From: UBA6115 sp964534515
Lineage (GTDB): Bacteria; Bacillota; Clostridia; Christensenellales; Aristaeellaceae
DNA: 36,542 nt
Assembly: GCA_964534515.1 (NCBI GenBank)
Contig: CAZHPW010000008.1
Span: forward strand, 1 to 36,542
Direction: 5' to 3'
A program made the position numbers and the translations under genes. This document shows, piece by piece, positions 31,287-36,542 of this stretch. Under the pieces are notes generated by a model. It saw nothing but the letters and a program-made list of their open reading frames with translations, was not told the DNA's origin and ran no database searches. Within the stretch, counting starts at the first letter, position 1. Every line of letters starts with the position of its first letter.

Positions 31287-34214
31287 ATGTCGAAAGTCGG
31301 TCTCAAAGACACCATCAAGGAACTCAACCAGAAAACAGGCGTCATCCTGTCTGAAACCGAACGCGTCAAACGCAACGCGGACATCATGCTGCAAATGCTC
31401 AAGCAGCAGGAGTCCGTTTTCGTACGCCAGGAAGAGGAGGAGCGCCAGCGCATAAAGCATGAGCAGCAGCAGCAGATGCTGCAGTCTCAGACAAAAGCCT
31501 GGACGATGCCCGATGAGGATGAGAAGGCGATTTTGGACGCAGCCGAAGCCGCTGTTGAAGTAGCGCCAGCCCCCGTGGCCAAGGCACCCGAAGCGGAAGC
31601 GCCTGTGAAAGCGCTCGCTCCTGTTGAAGCAAAGGCGGAAGCGCCTGCGCCCGTTGCGGAAGAGCCCAAGGCGGAAGTCAAAGCCGAAGCCAAGGTTGAG
31701 CCCGCCGTGACGGCTGCTGCCGCTGAAAAAGCGGAAGCCCAGCCTGAAGTTGCGGCCGCTCCTGTGCAGGAAGCGGTTGTTGAAAAACCCAAAGTTGAAG
31801 AAAAGCCCGCTGAGGCGCCCAAAACGACGGAGCGGCCCATGCCGCGCGTTCACATTGTGACACCCGCGCCCAAGCCCCAGCCGCAGCAGCCCGTCCAGGG
31901 CCGCTTCGCGACCGGCCAGGCGCCTGTGACCCAGCAGTACGGCCGTCCAGCGCCCGGCGCCCAGCAGTACGGCCGTCCGGCTCCCGGCGCTCCGCAGTAT
32001 GGCCGTCCGGCCCCCGGTACCCAGCAGTACGGCCGCCCGGCTCCCGGCGCTCAGCAGTATGGCCGCCCGGCTCCCGGCGCTCCGCAGTACGGCCGTCCAG
32101 CCCCCGGCGCCCAGCAGTATGGCCGCCCGGCTCCCGGTTCGCCCCAGTATGGCCGTCCCGCCCCCGCGGGCGGCGCGCCCCGTCCCGGTATGGGCGGCAG
32201 GCCTATGGGCAGACCCGGCGCTGCCAAGCCCCCGGTGGATGAACTCCTGGTTCCCATTGAGAAGGACAGGGTCTCCAATTACGACCCCAACAAGAAAAAC
32301 TACACCCGCAAGCCCGACCCCGAGCATGTGAGCAAGCAGCGCAAGCAGACTGTTCGCAACAAGCCCGGTACCTTTGGCATGGAGGATGAGGTCATCCGCG
32401 GCGGCAGGCGTGCCCGCTCCAAGAAGCCCTCCGCCCAGCAGCTGATGGCGCCCATTAAGATTGAATCCGCCATCATGAACCAGGAGAAAATCACCGTTAA
32501 GGACTTGACCGAGCGCATCGGCAAGCCCGCAGGTGAAATCCTCAAAAAGCTGCTCCTTTTGGGCAACATGGCCACCATCAACAGCGAGCTGGACTACGAC
32601 ACCGCTTCCCTGGTCAGCCAGGAGTTTGGCGTTGATTTAATTTACAAACTTGACCGCACCGCGGAAGACCAGATGATTGAGACCGCCGATGAGATTGACA
32701 GCGAGGAAGAACTCCAGCCGCGTCCGCCGGTCATCACCATCATGGGCCACGTTGACCACGGCAAGACCTCCCTATTGGACTACATCCGTGACGCGCATGT
32801 CACCCGCGGCGAAGCGGGCGGCATCACCCAGCACATCGGTGCTTACACCGTCACCTTAAATGGCCAGGTCATCACCTTCCTGGACACCCCGGGCCATGAG
32901 GCGTTTACCGCCATGCGCGCCCGCGGCGCCCAGTCCACGGACATCGCCGTTCTGGTCGTGGCTGCCGATGACGGCGTCATGCCCCAGACCGTTGAAGCCA
33001 TCAACCACGCCAAGGCCGCCGGGGTGCCGATTATTGTCGCTATCAACAAGATGGACAAGCCCGAAGCCAACCCTGAGCGCATCAAGCAGGATTTGACCAA
33101 CTACAACATGGTCTCTGAGGATTGGGGCGGTGACACCATCATGGTGCCCGTGTCCGCCAAGACCGGCCAGGGCGTTGACAACCTGCTGGAGATGATTCTG
33201 CTGCAGTCTGAAATCCTGCAGCTGCGTGCCAACCCCAACCGTTTGGCCCGCGGCATCATCATCGAGGCCAAACTGGACAAGACCCGCGGCGCGCTGGCCA
33301 CGGTGCTGTTAAAGAACGGTACCCTGCGCGTTGGCGACAACATCATCGCCGGAATGGCTTCCGGCCGTGTGCGCGCGCTGCTCAATGACAAGGGTGAAAA
33401 CGTCCGCGAAGCCGGACCCGCAATGCCGGTTGAGATTTCCGGCTTTGACACCGTGCCCGCGGCGGGCGATGAGATGATTGCCGTCAAGGATGACAAGCTG
33501 GTCCGCCAGGTTGCCAAGGAGCGCGAGGACCGCCTGAAGGAACAGCGCGTTGCCTCCTCCTCTGTCACCCTGGACAATCTCTTCCAGAACATCAAGGAAG
33601 GCGAGCAATTGACCCTCAACGTCCTCATCAAGGCGGACGTTCAGGGCTCTACCGAGGCCGTGCGCCAGTCCCTGGAGAAGCTCAGCAACGAGCAGGTCAA
33701 AATCAACGTCCTGCATTCCGGTGTGGGCGCCATCACCAAGGACGACGTCAACCTGGCCTCCACCGCCAATGCCACCATCATCGGCTTTAACATCCGCCCG
33801 GACAACAACGCGCGTGAAGTGGCCGCCCGTGAAAACATTGACATCCGCCTCTACCGCGTCATCTACCAGGCGATTGAGGACCTCGAGAAGGCCATGAAGG
33901 GCATGCTGGCCCCCGAGTTCAAGGAAGTCATCCTTGGCCACGCCGAGGTCCGCAACGTGTTCAAAATCACGGGTTCCGGCACCATCGCAGGCTCCTATGT
34001 CACCGACGGCAAGATGCAGCGCAACCAGCCTGTGCGCCTGCTGCGCGACAACGTGGTCATCTTTGAGGGCAAACTGTCTTCCCTGCGCCGCTTCAAGGAT
34101 GACGTGCGCGAGGTGGCCAGCGGCTATGAGTGCGGTATCGGGCTTGAAAACTACAACGATATCAAAGAAAAAGACGTGGTCGAGTGCTTCATGATGGAAG
34201 AAATCGAGCGCTAA
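31287..34214 (+). CDS. infB: Translation initiation factor IF-2
   Basis: GTPase that delivers initiator tRNA to the ribosome. 975 residues. It has a long variable N-terminal half: a coiled-coil-like start (1-75), an Ala/Glu/Pro/Val-rich stretch (about 80-190) and eight decapeptide repeats of QYGRPAPGAQ type (216-295). An IF2_N domain lies near 390-455 (ITVKDLTERIGKPAGEILKKL). G domain: GHVDHGKTS (from 487), DTPGHEAF, NKMD. Domains II, III and C2 follow to the end. GGAGGA lies before the ATG. The first residues lack the IF2_N fold that begins many Bacillota IF-2 proteins. Confidence 0.96.
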   Translation: MSKVGLKDTIKELNQKTGVILSETERVKRNADIMLQMLKQQESVFVRQEEEERQRIKHEQQQQMLQSQTKAWTMPDEDEKAILDAAEAAVEVAPAPVAKAPEAEAPVKALAPVEAKAEAPAPVAEEPKAEVKAEAKVEPAVTAAAAEKAEAQPEVAAAPVQEAVVEKPKVEEKPAEAPKTTERPMPRVHIVTPAPKPQPQQPVQGRFATGQAPVTQQYGRPAPGAQQYGRPAPGAPQYGRPAPGTQQYGRPAPGAQQYGRPAPGAPQYGRPAPGAQQYGRPAPGSPQYGRPAPAGGAPRPGMGGRPMGRPGAAKPPVDELLVPIEKDRVSNYDPNKKNYTRKPDPEHVSKQRKQTVRNKPGTFGMEDEVIRGGRRARSKKPSAQQLMAPIKIESAIMNQEKITVKDLTERIGKPAGEILKKLLLLGNMATINSELDYDTASLVSQEFGVDLIYKLDRTAEDQMIETADEIDSEEELQPRPPVITIMGHVDHGKTSLLDYIRDAHVTRGEAGGITQHIGAYTVTLNGQVITFLDTPGHEAFTAMRARGAQSTDIAVLVVAADDGVMPQTVEAINHAKAAGVPIIVAINKMDKPEANPERIKQDLTNYNMVSEDWGGDTIMVPVSAKTGQGVDNLLEMILLQSEILQLRANPNRLARGIIIEAKLDKTRGALATVLLKNGTLRVGDNIIAGMASGRVRALLNDKGENVREAGPAMPVEISGFDTVPAAGDEMIAVKDDKLVRQVAKEREDRLKEQRVASSSVTLDNLFQNIKEGEQLTLNVLIKADVQGSTEAVRQSLEKLSNEQVKINVLHSGVGAITKDDVNLASTANATIIGFNIRPDNNAREVAARENIDIRLYRVIYQAIEDLEKAMKGMLAPEFKEVILGHAEVRNVFKITGSGTIAGSYVTDGKMQRNQPVRLLRDNVVIFEGKLSSLRRFKDDVREVASGYECGIGLENYNDIKEKDVVECFMMEEIER
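31932..32171 (+). repeat. 30-bp tandem repeats inside infB
   Basis: Eight consecutive 30-bp units encode (Q/P)QYGRPAPG(A/T/S). Units differ mostly at third codon positions and in the alternating Q or P, and the last ends AG in place of GA. The array lies in the disordered linker of IF-2 and can vary in copy number without a frame change. Confidence 0.9.
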
Positions 34215-34223
34215 GGAGACGCA

Positions 34224-34607
34224 GTGGCACAGTATCGCCAAAACCGTATCGCGGAAGAAATCAAGAAAAACCTGGACAAGATTATCCGGGAGGAGTTAAG
34301 GGACCCGCGCTTGAGCGGTACCTTCTCCATCACCCGGGTGGAGCCCACCCGGGATTTGCGCAGCGCGAAGGTCTATGTGAGCGTCCTGGAGGAAGACAAG
34401 ATGGACGGCCTCATCAAGGCCTTGAAAGGCGCCGCCGGCCTGCTGCGGCATGAGCTTGGCAACACGCTGACCGTGCGCTACACCCCGGAATTATTCTTCC
34501 TCCCGGACAAGAACATCGCCTATGGCCTGCACATCGCCAAGGTGCTCAAAGAAGTCATGGCCAATGAAGGACAACAGCAACAAGATGAGCAAGACCAGCC
34601 TGAATAA
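34224..34607 (+). CDS. rbfA: Ribosome-binding factor A
   Basis: 127-residue KH-type factor needed for late 30S maturation and cold adaptation. The N terminus RQNRIAEEIKKNLDKIIREELRDPRLSGTFSITRVEPTRDLRSAKVYVSVL is typical, followed by the RYTPELFF segment. The start is GTG at 34224, with AAGGAG 7-8 bp upstream, 9 bp after infB. A Gln/Asp-rich tail (EGQQQQDEQDQPE) overlaps the start of nrnA. Confidence 0.94.
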   Translation: MAQYRQNRIAEEIKKNLDKIIREELRDPRLSGTFSITRVEPTRDLRSAKVYVSVLEEDKMDGLIKALKGAAGLLRHELGNTLTVRYTPELFFLPDKNIAYGLHIAKVLKEVMANEGQQQQDEQDQPE

Positions 34608-35559
34608 CATAAAAACCCTGATACAATCCGCTCAGCGGATTGTTTTATGTACGCATGTACAGCCGGACGGCGATGCCCTGGGCTCCCTTCTGGCCACCGG
34701 CATGCTGCTCAAAGCCCTGGGCAAGGACATTACCATGCTGTCCCATGACGCGGTGCCGGACAGCCTAAAAGCCCTGCCGGAATGGGAGGAAGTCAGGTTC
34801 CCGCACGAGGTGGAAGGGCAGGCCTTTGACCTGTTTATTTGCCTGGACGCCAGTGACCTGGCCCGCATCGGGGACAGCCGCTTACTGTTTGAAAAGACGG
34901 AGAACACCCTGGTCATTGACCACCACGCCTCCAACACCCGCTTTGGCAAGTACAATTATGTGGTAGAAACCGTCGCCGCAACCGGTAACCTGGTGTACAG
35001 GCTGTATGAGGCGTTTGAAGTGCCGCTCAACGCGGATGCCGCCGCCTGCCTCTACGCCGCCCTGTCCACCGACACCGGCAACTTCAGCTTCGGCCAGATG
35101 GATGAGGAGTTCTTCCTTCAAATGGCGGGGCTGATCAAGGCAGGCCTAGAAATCAACAAGTTTTCCAGGATTTTGCACCTGACAAAGGAATACAGCTTTA
35201 TCAAGTTAAAATCCAAGGCCCTGGATTCCCTGACCCTGCTGTGCGAGGGCAGATTGAGCTACATGAAGCTTTACATGGCGGATTTTGAGGAGACCGGCAC
35301 GGATTCGGACAAGACCGAGGGCCTAGTCAACCAGGCGCTCAACATCTCCGGCGTCAAGATGTGTTTCCTCGCCACCCAATTGGATGAGAACACCACCAAG
35401 TTCAGCCTGCGCGCGCTGTACCCCTATGATGTGGCGCAAATCGCGGTGGAATTTGGCGGCGGGGGTCATGTGCTGGCTTCCGGGTGCACGGTCAAACTGC
35501 CCCTTGATGAGGCGGTTGACACAATGCTCAACAGAATGCGCCAGGCGGTGTGCCCTTGA
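34564..35559 (+). CDS. nrnA: DHH-family phosphoesterase NrnA
   Basis: Degrades short oligoribonucleotides (nanoRNA) and in some species pApA from c-di-AMP turnover or 3'-phosphoadenosine phosphate. About 331 residues. Metal-binding motifs are HVQPDGDALGS, CLDASD, the name-giving IDHHASN and STDTGNF in the DHH domain; the DHHA1 domain carries VAVEFGGGGHVLASG-type residues (FGGGGHVLASG). The ATG at 34564 has AAAGAAG 9 bp upstream; ATG 34585 is an alternative with worse spacing. Both lie within the end of rbfA. With darA at 7235 it is a second possible c-di-AMP-linked gene in the window. Confidence 0.92.
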   Translation: MKDNSNKMSKTSLNNIKTLIQSAQRIVLCTHVQPDGDALGSLLATGMLLKALGKDITMLSHDAVPDSLKALPEWEEVRFPHEVEGQAFDLFICLDASDLARIGDSRLLFEKTENTLVIDHHASNTRFGKYNYVVETVAATGNLVYRLYEAFEVPLNADAAACLYAALSTDTGNFSFGQMDEEFFLQMAGLIKAGLEINKFSRILHLTKEYSFIKLKSKALDSLTLLCEGRLSYMKLYMADFEETGTDSDKTEGLVNQALNISGVKMCFLATQLDENTTKFSLRALYPYDVAQIAVEFGGGGHVLASGCTVKLPLDEAVDTMLNRMRQAVCP

Positions 35560-35612
35560 ACGCTGTGATTAATTTTTATAAACCGCCTGGTATGTCATCT
35601 GCCCAGGCGGTT
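35541..35612 (+). promoter_or_regulatory. Mutually exclusive RNA stems around the truB start
   Basis: CCAGGCGGT occurs at 35541-35549, covering the probable truB ribosome site, and again at 35603-35611. Both are fully complementary to ACCGCCTGG at 35582-35590. The early pairing would bury the ribosome site and loop out the start; the later one (10 bp with flanking AA/TT, 12-nt loop) would free it. A regulatory role is inferred. Confidence 0.4.
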
Positions 35613-36446
35613 GGTTTCATTAAAGCCCTAACCGGGGACAAAGTGGGCCACGCCGGCACCCTGGACCCGGAGGCTGCAGGCGTTCTGCCCATCCTAATCG
35701 GCAAGGGCACCAAAATCTGCGATTATCTGATGGACTCAGACAAGCAGTACCTGGCTGAGGTCGCCTTTGGCCAGGCCACAGACACCCAGGACGCCCAGGG
35801 CCAGGTGATTGCGACCTCTGCCAATTATCCGGACATCAACGCGGTCAAATCCGCGGTTCAAAACTTTATTGGCGAAGTCATGCAGCTGCCGCCGCAGTAC
35901 TCCGCGCTCAAGATACAGGGCAAATCCGCCTACCAATTGGCCCGGGAGGGCAAGGTCGCCAAGCTCAAGGAGCGGCCTGTGCGCTTTGACAGTATTCAGG
36001 TGTTGGGCGAGACAGCCAACCACGGCTTTCTGCTGCGGGTACGCTGCGGCAAAGGGGCCTACATCAGAACCTTGTGCCATGACCTGGGGCAAGTGCTTGG
36101 TTGTGCCAGCCACATGCGCTTTTTGCTGCGGGAGGAGAGCGCCGGGCTGGCCATCATGGATGCCGTTACGCCGCAGGACCTGCGCGACTGGAAAGAGGGG
36201 AAAGGAACAGACCAAAACCTGTTTATGGATTTGGCATCTCTGCTGCAGCATTTTCCCTTTTACGAAATCCCGGGAGCCCTGCGTTTTCAAGCGCTCAACG
36301 GCGTCGTGCTCCCGGCTGACAAACTTGAGGTGCTTGAGACAGAAGAAGATACCAAAGTCTGTTTAACGATGGACGGACAGCTGCACGGCATCTACGCGCT
36401 CAAGGACGGTTTGCTCCGCGTGCGCGTCATGCTCACGGAGCGGTAA
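35556..36446 (+). CDS. truB: tRNA pseudouridine-55 synthase TruB
   Basis: Makes pseudouridine 55 in the T-loop of tRNAs. About 296 residues. The family start NAVINFYKPPGMSSAQAV is followed by the catalytic motif KVGHAGTLDPEAAGVLPI (catalytic Asp in GTLDP). QLPPQYSALKIQGKSAYQLAREG, GAYIRTLCHDLG and a C-terminal PUA-like part follow. I prefer TTG at 35556 (TTGA overlap with the nrnA stop, AGGCGG 7 bp upstream, homologues start M-N-x-I/V-N); GTG at 35550 adds two residues. Last gene of the operon seen here; ribF and rpsO, its usual followers, are not in the window. Confidence 0.93.
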   Translation: MNAVINFYKPPGMSSAQAVGFIKALTGDKVGHAGTLDPEAAGVLPILIGKGTKICDYLMDSDKQYLAEVAFGQATDTQDAQGQVIATSANYPDINAVKSAVQNFIGEVMQLPPQYSALKIQGKSAYQLAREGKVAKLKERPVRFDSIQVLGETANHGFLLRVRCGKGAYIRTLCHDLGQVLGCASHMRFLLREESAGLAIMDAVTPQDLRDWKEGKGTDQNLFMDLASLLQHFPFYEIPGALRFQALNGVVLPADKLEVLETEEDTKVCLTMDGQLHGIYALKDGLLRVRVMLTER

Positions 36447-36489
36447 AGGAAAACCTTCTTTCGTCTATTATCGCGGTAAAACACCGTTC

Positions 36490-36518
36490 TTGACACGATT
36501 GTATACAAATTGTACACT
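36490..36518 (+). promoter_or_regulatory. Strong promoter with a palindrome in the spacer, for a gene beyond the window
   Basis: Perfect TTGACA (36490-36495) and TACACT (36513-36518) with a 17-bp spacer. The spacer holds the 10-bp palindrome TTGTATACAA (36499-36508), partly echoed by TTGTACA (36510-36516), so a repressor site is likely. No clear terminator separates it from truB. Confidence 0.7.
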
Positions 36519-36542
36519 TAAATGCAGTATAGATTTGGGGGT

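Noticed and set aside
31137..32327. 396-codon minus-strand frame opposite infB with Gly/Arg/Ala repeats
   Set aside because: The repeats are the antisense of the IF-2 decapeptide array and the Ala/Glu-rich region. No start signal is seen, and infB on the other strand is certain.

Overview
The window looks like chromosomal DNA from a GC-rich Gram-positive Clostridia-type bacterium (Bacillota). The evidence is gene content and order: darA-holB-ricT, plsX-acpP-rnc-smc-ftsY, rimP-nusA-rnpM-ylxQ-infB-rbfA-nrnA-truB, a SAM-I riboswitch before metK, and consensus housekeeping promoters. An uncultured gut lineage, perhaps near Christensenellales, is a guess from style only. A run of ten N shows that this is a draft scaffold.

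Left third (1-14377). A PLP-homeostasis gene (yggS) converges on a DnaD-like winged-helix gene of phage or plasmid flavour. That gene is divergent from an FHA / SEDS polymerase / class B PBP operon for peptidoglycan synthesis. A bidirectional terminator separates this operon from the leftward darA-holB-ricT operon (c-di-AMP receptor, clamp-loader delta', RicT). Divergent from it runs plsX-acpP-[gap]-acpP-rnc-smc-ftsY, which links phospholipid and fatty-acid synthesis to RNA processing, chromosome condensation and protein targeting.

Middle (14378-26842). A repeat-rich intergenic region is followed by a four-repeat peptidoglycan-binding lipoprotein, a manganese exporter (mntP), uridine kinase, and metK under a SAM-I riboswitch. 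A small AT-richer island then holds a zinc-ribbon ORF and a small exported protein. Next comes a complete leftward branched-chain amino-acid ABC transporter whose second permease and first ATPase are fused into one protein (LivM-LivG). A divergent RluA-type pseudouridine synthase and a Cof-type HAD phosphatase follow.

Right third (26841-36542). A YigZ/IMPACT protein and tyrS run leftward. The canonical translation-factor operon rimP to truB runs rightward. The window ends in a strong promoter for a gene lying outside it.

Most genes are conserved housekeeping genes, and I see no defence island, CRISPR array, prophage, transposase, rRNA or tRNA. The more unusual signals are a tandem acpP pair broken by an assembly gap, a terminator-like hairpin inside the annotated 5' end of rnc, the LivM-LivG fusion, a substrate-binding protein without a lipobox, phased short repeats on both sides of the DnaD-like gene, a dispersed palindromic repeat family, and a possible RNA switch over the truB start.
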